From Echinococcus granulosus (lineage: Eukaryota; Platyhelminthes; Cestoda; Cyclophyllidea; Taeniidae): 64,000 nucleotides of DNA. This document shows positions 37,701-49,700 of this stretch, one piece after another. The notes beneath the pieces are model-generated. The model ran no database searches, was not told where the DNA came from, and was given only the letters and a program-made list of their open reading frames with translations. Location of the stretch: contig NW_020170405.1 in assembly GCF_000524195.1 (NCBI RefSeq), forward strand, positions 49,266 through 113,265. Reading direction: 5' to 3'. The position numbers and the translations under genes are program-made. Position 1 is the stretch's first letter; every line of letters begins with the position of its first letter.

Positions 37701-40700
37701 TGCACCACCACTGCGGCCAAGGTACATCGAGAATGGTAAAATAGAATCACAAGATTTGCCTCATTACCACATCTGTAACCAATGCCAAACAAGCGTATAT
37801 ATATGACACCTTTTTGTAATGTTTTAATTACTATTGATTGTACCAATTGGTGAGTAGCAGAGACTGGCTTGATTTGGAACGTTAAAGTAGAGTTGCGGTT
37901 CTCCTGGTCTCAGGAGGCCAACCGCATTTTTTCTCGTCGTCGAGCAATGCAACTGTAAATAGGAATATCTTTTATAGGCTGTGGTGATTGACTTACCCCT
38001 AAAACCCTAACAGTAGACATGTCAAAAGGCAATTTTCACCTCACTTTATTGCACACCTACCAACTACTATTTAGTAGATAATCAAAACAACCTCTTAATG
38101 GAATGGGTCGGCAAGGGAAAAAACCGACTCATATTTTAGCAGCAAAACTTGACCCATACGTTTGTAGTGACATATGGGTAAAAAGTGGCTTAAAAGAGTA
38201 AGAAAAAAAGTACTAGCCTGAATGCGTTGCAAAGGGATGAGATTGCTATGGTGGAGGCAAAAGAAAGACATGTATCCTAATCCACGATAATGAAATGCTC
38301 TGAATGCATTTTGATAGCATTAATATTTGACCATACAAAAAAACAGTCCAAACTAGAGTTAGAGAGTGTCAATTCCGACTTGCGTCATTTGTGGAGGCAA
38401 ACATTTTGCGCGCAAATATCGGACAATCTTGCAGAGTTTTGAAAGCGGTAATGAACAAAAGATTGCACACTACTTATGGGAGTAAAATTGTACAACGAAG
38501 ACAAACCGTCTTATAGCGATTTAAAGCGCAGGGTTCAGGGAAAATAAAAGCACTTTTTATCATTATGGTGCTTTCGCATGTAATGAAATCAAGATCGGAT
38601 CATAACTCGGATGCCAGAAATGACAGGGAGTGCAGAATCACACGCAAATTGCAGCAGTAAAGCCCCATATGGAGAGTAGAAATGCTTGCACAGAAGCACA
38701 AGAGATCTGTTAATTCCCGTTCGAGGACCAACACACACACATACACGCACGTACGAAAAATAACAGATGAGACCAGAGAGAAGGTAGGAAACCGACGTGT
38801 TTCTCTTTGTACCAAAGTTTCTATAAGTATCACGATAAACTTGATTTTCAATAGTACCAAAAAAAACTGACAAATCCATTCCAGGGTTCCGCCAAATTTT
38901 TACCATTACCTTTCGATCGCATTAAGAAAAATAAGAACCGTTCAAAATCATCATTGGAATTGGAGAAGAAATGGAGTGACGCTTTTTTGTCGCAGCGATG
39001 CTTTTACAAACACAGAGTAAGCCTACTTTCTTAATGGTACAGGGAGGTTGACAAATTCATGCTCAAAATTTTACCAAACGAATTCGATCACATCATGATT
39101 CAGCCAAAATCAAATTCACGCGGGAAAACAGGCGAGACCAGTGTAGGATAAAATGCTATATGTTGTTTGTGGTAGCCAAGTTGCCAGCGCATAAAAAGCC
39201 TTTTTTAAGTCATGAGAGGGAATAACAGGTTTGCGTCCAGAATCCAGCTTATCCCACATACCCTCGATAAAACTAAAAAGGAAATCACGCAAAAAGCAGA
39301 AGGAATTTGAAAGACGAAACGACGTCTTATTTGTGGTAGAAAAGTTTGTTGATGGGCATGGTAAACAGGAAAGACACAAATTGGACTGTGAAATTAAACT
39401 GAAGCGGTTACTTCAAAAGGCCGAACCTCTATCAAAACAGAATGGCCTTGTCTTTGCATGATCACCGCTTAAATACATTCTTTAAAATTGTTAGTGACAC
39501 GCACCCATTGTTTGAATGAAAAAATAACATTGGCATCTCGTGTCCATGATGACACATTAGAGAGTCAGGTATGTTAAAACGGAATGAACAGATCTGCGAA
39601 GGCTAATTTAGCTTACCAAATTGTATTTAAGGCGTCATAAGTTCAGCTGCGCTGGAAAGCCAGCTGCGAATTGAAGGTTAAACGAAACAATTAAAATCTG
39701 GTATATCGATGACAGCTATGGTTCAATGTGATCGCCATCATTTCTGAAACCAAACCGATGTACATCAGAATGAAAAAAGGAGAAAGAACCGACGTGATTT
39801 TGGCAGTGACTATGCCTTTATACATAGAGAATGAGCCAATCTTAATACTAAAGAAAGTTTTGACCGATTCACAATCGTATCCACATAAAAAGCAGGCAAA
39901 GTCAAGCGGAAAGGATGCGGAACGACGTGCTGTTCACACCGATGAAGTATCAACACAGGGTGAATCTGTTTTAAAAATGATGAAGGTTCACCTGAGCAAA
40001 ACGCCGATGATATGGTATGCAGTTGATTGTTTGAGTACCTAAGTAGGAAATCACAGAGTAGGGAAGCGCCTATTTATTCATAGGAGGCTTATTTTCACAT
40101 TACATTGAGGAGACACAAAAGACCAGTGTTTGTGATTCAATACAAATTTATTTTCCCAACACCTCCCGTGATCGACCCGCAAATCTAATCCACTAAAAAA
40201 GATTAAATCGAGGCGGAGGTAAAATGATGCCTCCTTCGTAATACACTCGGGGAAAAAACATGAGACGGAATCAGAACAGAACGTTAACATACGTGTTGTT
40301 TGTAATAGCGCCTCTCCTCCTCATCAAGCAGCACGAGGTTGAGGTAGTAGCGAACGGAGAACTTCCGATTGACGTCCTTCATTGTAGGCGTAAGATCGTA
40401 AGCGCCGAGAAAGAGACGGATGGGTATGCATTCCCCACGCACGGGTGCGCCATCCATGATCTCGAACTTGGCCAGCGTTTCCATATCAGTAAAGGTGTTC
40501 ACCGCACCCAACCCTGTCGACTCGCGGCGTAGGATCTGCACCTCCATGTATTTGATTTTTACTCGAACCAGCAGAAAGTAGATCTTACCGACTATCACAT
40601 CCTCCAAGTGATAGCTGGGAGCCAAATAAACAAATAGACAGTCAATAGCATTAGTTACCGTAACCTTTTTTCTATCTTCAGTAAACCCTAACACAATTTC

Positions 40701-43700
40701 AAATTCATTTCATGTCATTTGTTTTCCTCATTCATCAGTTGAAAATCTTACCTTTGCTGACAGTATTATTGCTTACCACCACTTTCTTCAAGTATCATCA
40801 CCACCCTTCCCTCGGATATACACCGCGAAGCTTGCATCCTTTTCATCCTATTTCAAATCAAGTTTGAAAATTTTCTTCCATGGGTACAACTTTGACAAGT
40901 TATTGGTGGGAAATATCGTCATTTACTAACAATGTTTAAAGTCTATCCAACCACGATTAAAATGGGGTACCGTTTCATGCACGGAAAAGATCGCAAAGGA
41001 GTCTGCTGCCAGAAAAGTGCAACTTCAATGAAGGATACCAACACCAAGGAGCGGAATGAGAATTGGAAGGCGTAATTTGAGTAAATTCGTACAGAATTCT
41101 CAGCCAATGATACTCTAAAATAGAGTAGTTTTTCATCCATTCGGAGATTCGTAGAACAAAGGAAAACACAATTTCAAAATGTTAGTTAGGAATGAACTAA
41201 TAAATGAGCCCCAAAACCCTGGATTTCTAATGTAGTACTTTTAAACAATCCAGCACATCACATAATTCAGCGCGTCATGACAATCCTGTGCCAGAAAAAT
41301 TTTGCGTATCATCGTGAAAAAATGGCAATCGTCACATCTTCAACCAGATCCGAAACAGGTTTGTATATGTTGAACAAGCAGGATAATGTGTGAGGGGGAA
41401 AACTTTCACCAGGCTGAGTGCGGAAAAGTGGATCTCCAGTAGGAAGTAGGAAAGTTAGCTTTACTTATGGGAAAAATTACTAAATAAACTCAACTGTTCC
41501 CCCACCAGTCGCATTTTTACTACGTTTTTTTCTGGTGAAAATATAGGGCAACCAAATAGATTCGTGCAATTTTTTCATGAAACCAAAATAATTGCAGATA
41601 ACTTCTTCAACTGTTTCATTTATTGAGACAATAACCATTACCATCTGCTATCCTTTCCAAACTGGACACAAATCTGAAGATGTTTGTTTGCTTACCGGCC
41701 AGCAAAATGCAAAAGTCATTTCTCATCATAAGTCGGGCAGTCATCAGTCAGCAAACTAAAACGCAGTGTTTTTATAACGCACCCGAGAGAAGTGAAGAAC
41801 AAATGAAGTCACTGAAGTCTGTCTTTCATGTAGTATGGGTGGGATCAACTTACTTAGTAGCTTCCACAACTTTTTTCCAGTTGATGTGGATGTAAATACC
41901 ATCAATGAAATTCATTGACGCACAGAGATAGAAGATCCTCCGGTATGCGATGTATCTAAACAATTTTTAGTTGATACGTCCTACCATTGTACTCACAAAC
42001 AATGATATAGATTTGAGGAGAAACTTCCCCAGCTTTGGAACAACGTTAAACTAGATTAACTAAAGTAGTCAAGACTGAACCACACTAGGCTCAGCTGAGT
42101 CTCTACAAAGGCTCAAAGTAGAAAAAGCGGTACATGGGCCAGCGAAGAACACATAGTAATGAGTCCCTACAAATTACAGCAAGTCACCTCTACAGGCTGT
42201 GCCGATAAACACACAAAATTTCCAACCGCCTGATTAATGTTATAAAGAGCGACCAAATCGTGCCTACTACCATTATTTCCGTGGGTCACCTGTACCACAT
42301 TACCTTCTAAAAGGGTACCAACTGAATGTGACATTTTAGGAGGTGCAATTTAAAGTAAACCCGTACAGTACTCCAAGTCGACGATGAATTGGGGTAGGAC
42401 ACAGCTCTGCACATCGAATCACCAATGGCCTCAATTAAACCTGCTGACAATTAACTATTGGGAAAGTTGGGGATTCAAAAATTATAGTCGGCTAAAATCG
42501 CAAGGAGATTGATACATATACACTTTTGCGCTCTACATAATGTCAAAAATTCGCGATAGGCCACTAGTCAATTTCGTATACTGTGTGTGATAAAAACAAT
42601 GCTTAAGTGAAGGTGAGCGACTCGCATAAGTTTTGCAGTCCTTCTACTAGGTGATGTAAGAGTTTGGTCATTCTCAAGTTGAAATCTGAAAAGAGAATAC
42701 CTATCAAATGTGAAACTAAGATATCTTTTCTCAGGTTAAATCATAATTTTTTCAGATTGAAACTATAAAACGGGTCTGTTAAAGGGGTTTTTAACGGCTA
42801 CATTCAAAACAAGCCTACGGTGCATCTAATTGGAGCGTCCATCCATGCACTGAGGAATTTATATAATAAACGAAAACGCAATGAAGAATGTTGGTACTAC
42901 GGTATTATTTTTTGTGAGTGAATGAAATCACAAGCCACGACAACAACAGCAACTTGACATAACTCACTACGCAATTAACGCGCATAAAAATATTGCATTT
43001 TATTTGAGAGACTAAAAACTCGACCACCCCGTTTCCGAACACACAATTTAAACGAGTTTACATAACACAACTAGAGTAACTCACTTACTCACAAAGCAAT
43101 TAATGGCTAGTTTAGTAGAACGGCATATGCTCACTACCATAAATTTTGTGTTAATTGGACAACTGGCAATACGAAAGTTGAGCAAAATTTCGCTGAGAAT
43201 GGGGAAGATTTGGTCACCTGAAAGCTGAAATCTAAGCAGAGAACATATACAAATAAAAGGTATTGTTTTCCCGCAAAACTAAATTATTTCCAAGTAAAGT
43301 GTTTTCATTCCTCACGATGAATTGTAAGTAAAAAAGCAGAATTTCTCCAACTGAAACTAAAATCTGATGCAGTGCAAAGCACAACCAATAACACGTGAGA
43401 TCCATCCATGAATGAATACTACCATGATGACGCAAACGGAGTTCACGAGAGCACCAAAAGACGGTGACAACCCATTTCAGCTTTTCTCGCATTGCAATGT
43501 GTTCCTACCATTAACAATACATGCAAACTATTAAAATAAAAAGACCATCATCCATTTGAATACTCTAATTTTACGCAGAAAGGTTTACTTAGAGGATCGA
43601 AGGCAATTTTGAAGCCCATTTACCAGCAAATGCCTGGCCGTATTTCACTTTTAGTCACAGAACTCGGTAATCCAATATCACTAGAGCACAGTAACGAGCA

Positions 43701-45225
43701 TTTAAAAAAGGAAAAAGTACCTCGAATTTTAATGAGGAATTAGCTTATAGCGACGGATTTCAGGCGACGCAAGTGCATGCGGTTAGACTGGGAAATCAAA
43801 TCCTTTAATGGCACTCAACGCTAAGACCGAAGGACAGAATATTAGGCAAGTTATTGAAAGTGAGATAAATGAAAGGTACACATTCACCAGGATGCGTTAT
43901 ACTCGAATTCGATGTGGAGGCTGTCCTCAATGCCCACCTCCATTTGGATGTTGATGTCGGGCTGTTGGGGCTTATGGTGAGAATGCACGAGTATGTCCAG
44001 CTCTTTCGTCAAATCCATGAATCGCTTCACCACCGTCAACCGCAGGAAGTACCTGAAAAAAAGTAGGAAGAGGGAAAACCAATGCGCAAACACTTCCTTT
44101 TCTAACGGCGATAGGTAGGTAGTAGTAGGATGGTACATTGCAATAAAAAAGAAGGGAAACGTTTCTGCTCTAAATAGTAAAAGCCTATTAACACAAATCG
44201 CCAAAATGGCGCAAAATCAAAATGTGAAATAAAACCATAGAAATGATACCTGTTTGATTCTTCAGTAATGAAAGAAAATACTGAAAGTAAGATGAATTTC
44301 TTAAAAAGATGGGCCAATAAATCAGTGAGAGTTTATGCAAGCATCGCAGCACCCTCGGCAGCTTAAAAGCGATTTGAAGTTTCGAGAGACCATAAGGGTC
44401 TGTGACTATCCGAAAGGTTGACTCTATGAGGGAAATATAACATTCCGATGGTTTGCAACCGGAATCTTAGAGATATGGACAAGTAATGAAGACTTGTTAA
44501 AAATTGAAATTGATTGACTTCAAAATAGGACGTCGCATTAGGGGATGTAAGTAAATGACAAGCTAACGAGTCCCTAACCTGAAAAATTACTGGGACGTAA
44601 ACACTAACAAATTTAGTGCAGTTTCGAACTAACTTAATAGACAGGGTAGGTAACCAAGATTAGAGCGGCAACCAGGATGGAATTAGGAAATTAAGGGACC
44701 AAGAAATGAAACTATATAAATTTAATTATAAGCCAGAATTTTGGGCAAAACAATATCGATCCGCCACAGCTAGAGGAATTTTACTTCTGAAGACCAAATA
44801 AATTCATGCGTTTGTACAATAAACAGGTAAATGGCTACTTTGATTAACCTGAGATTGATATTGGAGCCAGAATAGGATTCAAAAGGCATCTCAACGTTAT
44901 CGAAGAGGAAAGGATATGTGGTTGAGGCCTGAGAGAGTATCCCCGGACGAGCCAACTCCTGTGTTCGATTAAGAAATTCATCCCGACTGCCCCGATCCGA
45001 GAAAAAGTCAATGTAACCGATAAGCTCTATTTTGATACCCTGATACTCCAATTTACTGCCCCGCTTCAGGGAGATAGTGACTTGACCCGAGATACTTTCG
45101 CCATTGTAGAACACGGGTAGAAGGCATGTCTGCTGTTGGTCTGACTTAACCTCAACCAATTTCCGATTGGTTAGATTATTCAGAGTAATATCTATGGAAG
45201 CACTTTGTCCGATACCGAGAAAATT
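34748..45225 (-). CDS. VPS26: VPS26, retromer arrestin-like subunit, with long C-terminal extension
   Basis: Minus-strand exons 44849-45225, 43888-44052, 40293-40614, 36518-36751 and 34748-35137 join in phase to about 495 residues plus an unplaced first exon; human VPS26A has about 327. Retromer retrieves cargo from endosomes to the Golgi or plasma membrane. Matches: NFLGIGQSASIDITLNN, YQGIKIELIGYIDFFSDRG, NINLRYFLRLTVVKRF, MEVGIEDSLHIEFEYN, YHLEDVIVGKIYFLLVRVKI, KFEIMDGAPVRGECIPIRLF, LTPTMKDVNRKFSVRYYLNL and DEEERRYYKQH, covering both arrestin-like halves. After the core come about 207 residues (a Pro-rich exon, then one rich in Glu, Asp and Ser) where the usual tail has about 50. The start is unresolved: the acceptor lies just before the codons NFLGIGQ, so a tiny 5' exon with the Met is expected further up, possibly near or in the N gap. 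The frame also stays open upstream of that acceptor with Met codons. Confidence 0.95.
36752..40292. other. Intron of VPS26
   Basis: A 3.5 kb intron (minus-strand gtatgtta to tgtgcag) separating the arrestin core from the added C-terminus. Plus-strand open frames at 39231-39461 and 39728-40042 have no conserved motif or splice context and are probably chance. A short CA-type repeat lies at 38729-38751. Confidence 0.6.
38729..38751. repeat. CA-type simple repeat
   Basis: An imperfect acacacacacatacacgcac run inside the VPS26 intron. Confidence 0.6.
40615..43887. other. Intron of VPS26
   Basis: Minus-strand gtgaatg to gctcccag, phase 2 on both sides. A 3.3 kb AT-rich intron in which I see no conserved coding segment. 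The smaller introns 44053-44848 and 35138-36517 are likewise empty. Confidence 0.7.
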
Positions 45226-46701
45226 CTGAAAATGAAGTATTGTACGCAAAGTCAAGAAACCATGAGTTAAGAGCAACGAAAACATTAAGGAAGAAAAAGA
45301 CATTAACAACTATTCAGCCTAATACGCGAAAGGATTACTTATGATTCACAAATCACAAGTGCATACCATAACAGAACTAAACTTTACAGCCAGCCGGGTG
45401 TTATCACTGTGCACCAAGTGCCATATATCCTCACCACTTATTGGTTGAAGTGTTATGTCGCTAAAATCAGCCTCATTATCTAATATTTAAAACTCTGTTT
45501 TTTACCTTATATAAGAACTAGACAGCAAAATAACCCGCCGTTTTGTTTGTGTTACTAAATAATTTAAATTGCAGCTTTTGTTGCTGCGTTAAAAGGACTT
45601 TAGTATCTAGCACAAAGAATATTGAAAAGTTGGACAATCAAAACTAACAACTTACTTTCCATCAAATGTTATTAAAAGCCATGCCAACTCACATTCTATG
45701 CACAACTTNNNNNNNNNNNNNNNNNNNNNNNNNNNNNNNNNNNNNNNNNNNNNNNNNNNNNNNNNNNNNNNNNNNNNNNNNNNNNNNNNNNNNNNNNNNN
45801 NNNNNNNNCGTGCCTTGTAGTACCACTCTTTTCACATTCAGTTGCTTCGATCTAAAGTGAGTGCCCACATACTCAAATGCTTAAAAGATTCTTAACAAAA
45901 GGCGTAGTTCTCTACAAAGTTAAAGAGGATTTTTAAAAATCTTAGTCCACAAATAATGATCAATCACTTCTGTACTATAAATTCACCATCTTGCATTAAA
46001 ATATCTTTAGGAAAATACCTTAATATAACTACTTATAATTTTGCGCTTTAGTGTTAATCCTTGGGCGTTAAAATGTTGTTACCTGTAACGCCTCAGTTCT
46101 TTCAATTGATTCGTGTGTTCTTCAATATTTGCTCGAGGACCAGCCGCGGAGTAGAAGTACAACCTGTGGTTATCGGAGTTTGACGATAAAAATTCCATTC
46201 TATACTGATGCGTAATATGAACATTTCCTGCTGCTTGCATTAAGCATATTTTTTCTGCAGGTTAAAAACCTCCTGTTTCGTGTGTTTTGGTGTGTTAAAA
46301 TTAAAGCGCTTTTAACCACTAATTGTGTTGATCACATTATTTAGTAATTTAATCGAATGGGGTGAGAGGTAATTACGTGCAACCTAAACCGATAAAACGG
46401 CATGATGTTATTGGCTGGCTAACGCTAGTTATGGTTTTATTATTTTCAAACCTTCCCCCTGAAAGGTAGTAAAAGTCATTTTTCAATTCGATTTTTCCAT
46501 CATAAAATTGAGTAAAATGAAGTTTTACCCGCAGTTTACTCGTGAATATGTTTTATTCATTCGCTTTCCTGTAGGCCTGGTGCTCGGTAACATGCAAAAT
46601 TTCATTTGGCACCGTGGGGGGTTTTGATTTTGAAATAGCTAATGGAAGGTAAGTACGAAAAATGCAATTATGGTAGGTTGTGTAATGTAGTAAAAGGCAT
46701 A
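45226..46701. other. Intergenic region with assembly gap, probably holding the VPS26 5' end
   Basis: AT-rich sequence between the first VPS26 exon found and the 3' exon of the coiled-coil gene. Both genes are on the minus strand, so it should contain the VPS26 promoter and missing start exon as well as the 3' UTR of the upstream gene. It includes 100 Ns. Confidence 0.5.
45709..45808. other. Assembly gap (100 Ns)
   Basis: Exactly 100 consecutive N characters, the usual placeholder for a scaffold gap of unknown size. Real distance and content here are unknown. Confidence 0.99.
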
Positions 46702-49700
46702 TCATGGGGCCAAAGGTAATTGAGGGGGGGGAGGTTCAAGTGTGTTGATGGGCTTTGGGCGTTTGAGACCGCGTGGCGGAAATGGTGGGTCGGCGAGTTG
46801 CTCCGAACGAGGTGGTGGAGCGTACTCAGAGATACCGGACTTAAACTCGGGTTCCTTCTTTTTACTTAGCCTTGGACGTTGGAGCCGAAGTTTCTAGGAC
46901 CCAAAGGATATGGTTTAAGGGGTGGACTTACAGAAGGCATTTATTTATGCTGATATGCAGGTCGTAGCTAACAAAATAGAGAATGAGTAGTCATGTAAGC
47001 TGTTTAGGGTAGGGAGTCGGTGGGTAGTACATCCAAGCCACTGATTAAGTAAGTTACTAGGTTGAGATTGTCTATTGCGTAATCAAAGTTACAGGGCCCG
47101 GGTTAGTGCCCGTCTAATTAGAAAGGAATGCTTGAGCCCGGTGTTTCCCTGGCAGGCTCAGTGGTACTTGACGTTACGTTTGCCTCCCTAGGATTCAGCC
47201 ATACAAAGATCAAAGGCTTCTTCTGAATATCGAGTGCTTATACGGAGCAATTCACATCTTGTAAATGATGGTAAAAGGCATTTGAGACGAAGAGAATCTG
47301 GTAAACTGTGAAGTGTACCATGAAGTAATGTCTCACTGCGTAGCTCGATCTCTAGCTTATTTAAGACATCTTCAACACGAATTGTTAGGACAGTTGTTCT
47401 TATTTTACGTTTATGTTATAAATATCATAAAGTTGGCATCGTTCTTTCTTCCGAATATGATTGAAGGCCACTTTTTACTATGCACATGCAAGGAGTTTTG
47501 TTGGAATTTTAACAGACTTAGCTTAAGTAGTAGGTAAACGGTTGTGGATGCTGATGTAATCGCAATCAAAGAGTTTTTACCTCGCTATCTTGCTAGTAAA
47601 TTACCTCATTCAACGAGCCAATGAATATAAAGGAATTACCGTTGAACAACATTATCATAAAGGAAAATATCATGTATTATTTCTAGGGCAAAAAAACTAA
47701 TGTAAATAACCACGTAAACAAGAGTTTTTACACAATACCAACTCGTCTGACATGCATCATAACGGCTTTGCGATCAACTCAGACGTCGCATTGATGCCAT
47801 CGTTAATCAAAACCATTTTGAAGGAACAACTGTTCCCATTTTAATTACTGAGTGCCGACTTGAACGTCACAAAATGAAGCTGTCGGCTGTGAATGGCCGA
47901 ATCTCAAACGCTCATAAGAGCAGGATCATCAAAACAAAGTCGAATTTCGGCAGCCTTCCCAGTTTCAAGTTCCACAGAGCGGAATCCCAAATAGAAGCAT
48001 ACAATATTTGTTCATTAACTCTTAACATTATAATAACTTGAGAATAACTCCTATGTGTGGTTTAAATGCATTCAAATGACACCATTGCAGAAAGGAAAAT
48101 GTGTACAAGGCATTGCTCAGTGAAGCTAATTTTATGATATGCAAGTCATCAAACACGTTCGCTGTAAAACATTTTCGAGGCGTTCACAACACTTGGCATT
48201 CGAATTTCGCAATTGTCGAAGTAGAAGAGTGACAACCAGGAGCGCCGAGGGTAAGGCTCAATAAGCAAGGAGCGCTTTGCAACGGAATGACATTAGTTTT
48301 TCTTTTCTATTTGACTATGTGAACTCTTCCAGTCTTCAGTTTAGGGCGATGCTCATTTCAGCTTCTGCTAAAGAACTTACAGCTCATCAGAGCTAACCCA
48401 AAGGTTGATGCAAGTTTCTAAGAATGAATTAATGGGAAGTTAAAATCAAATTTATTGCCTACCCTGAGTCGGGACGCTAGAGGGCTTCTGCAAAGTGGAA
48501 AACGGTGTCGATTGCATACTACGAGGCAGTGTCCCGCGTGAACGAAGCGGCAACGTGGACTGAAAGTGTCTGCGCAGACTGTCGGTGAACTTTGGCGCTG
48601 TATCCATTAGGCCCTGGGCCCAGGCCTCGGCCTCAGAACAGGTATCGCATGGCGGACATGTCGCCTCGTCTGGAATCTGTTCACCTTTGTGACTTTAAAA
48701 AGCGTGCAAAATGATTTTAAGGATGTAATTCACTTGGGAATGTCTCTAATGCTCCATTTGTACTCCAGAGAAGGCGTTTAAAGATGTAGGATGACATAAA
48801 AAAGGATTTTAATTTACATAAGTAAAAAAACCAATTAATGTTGTCATTATCTCTGAGTCGTATTTAAGCATAATTAAAAACCAATAATTAATGGACCAGA
48901 TTGATCGATATGGCAATAGTATTTGCCAAATTCATTAATTTAGTCGTTTCATTGATTTAATTTTACTTATAATTAGGCGAAATGAAAAAGTGGCTTTTCA
49001 AATTGTCTTTTCCAACTTACCCGTGGACAGTGAGATTGGGATAGGTTCGAGGATGTTTGGAACAGCTGTGTGTACATTCACCGTACCACCTAAAAGAAGG
49101 CAGATTAAATTTAAGAGAAGGGAAAGCATAAATTACCACCTTTTTAATGCATGTATACACGCATTGTTCTGTTTGGCGAGAAGATTTTGTTGAATTCACT
49201 GATGAAAAAGGCACCACTTTCTAGTCACAGCAACATAACAACACTTTTGAAGTTCATGATTAGGTCTGGGCTCCCGATGGCGTAAGCTAAAGATAGCGTT
49301 AAAATTTGAGACCAAAAGCAAATTAAGCATAAATTATACATGCATTTGAAGTATATGAATGAATTAATAATTGGCGTCTGGTGGTAATGGATGCGATGTG
49401 AAAAGCTGTATGCGGAAATTAAAGTAAGTCAGTACTTGGTCGCAGGCAAAAAAATGGATTATCGCACACCCAATGCGGCCCCATTTTCAACCTGATGGGC
49501 TGGGTATTCGACTTCTACGATTTAAATTGGGTGGATTTGCATAAACAACATAGTTGTGTACAAAAACATGCTCCGTTTCCACAATCCTATGATTTCTCTA
49601 CTGCTAATACGAGTGGGATGTATGTTGACACCAGAGAGTGATCGAAGTCTTGATTGATAACTTTGTTGGGTTCCGTCAAGACTGATCAAACTTACTGTTT

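Noticed and set aside
39728..40042. 104-codon plus-strand frame inside a VPS26 intron
   Set aside because: No recognisable domain and no supporting splice or poly(A) signals; Lys-rich composition as expected from AT-rich intron DNA.
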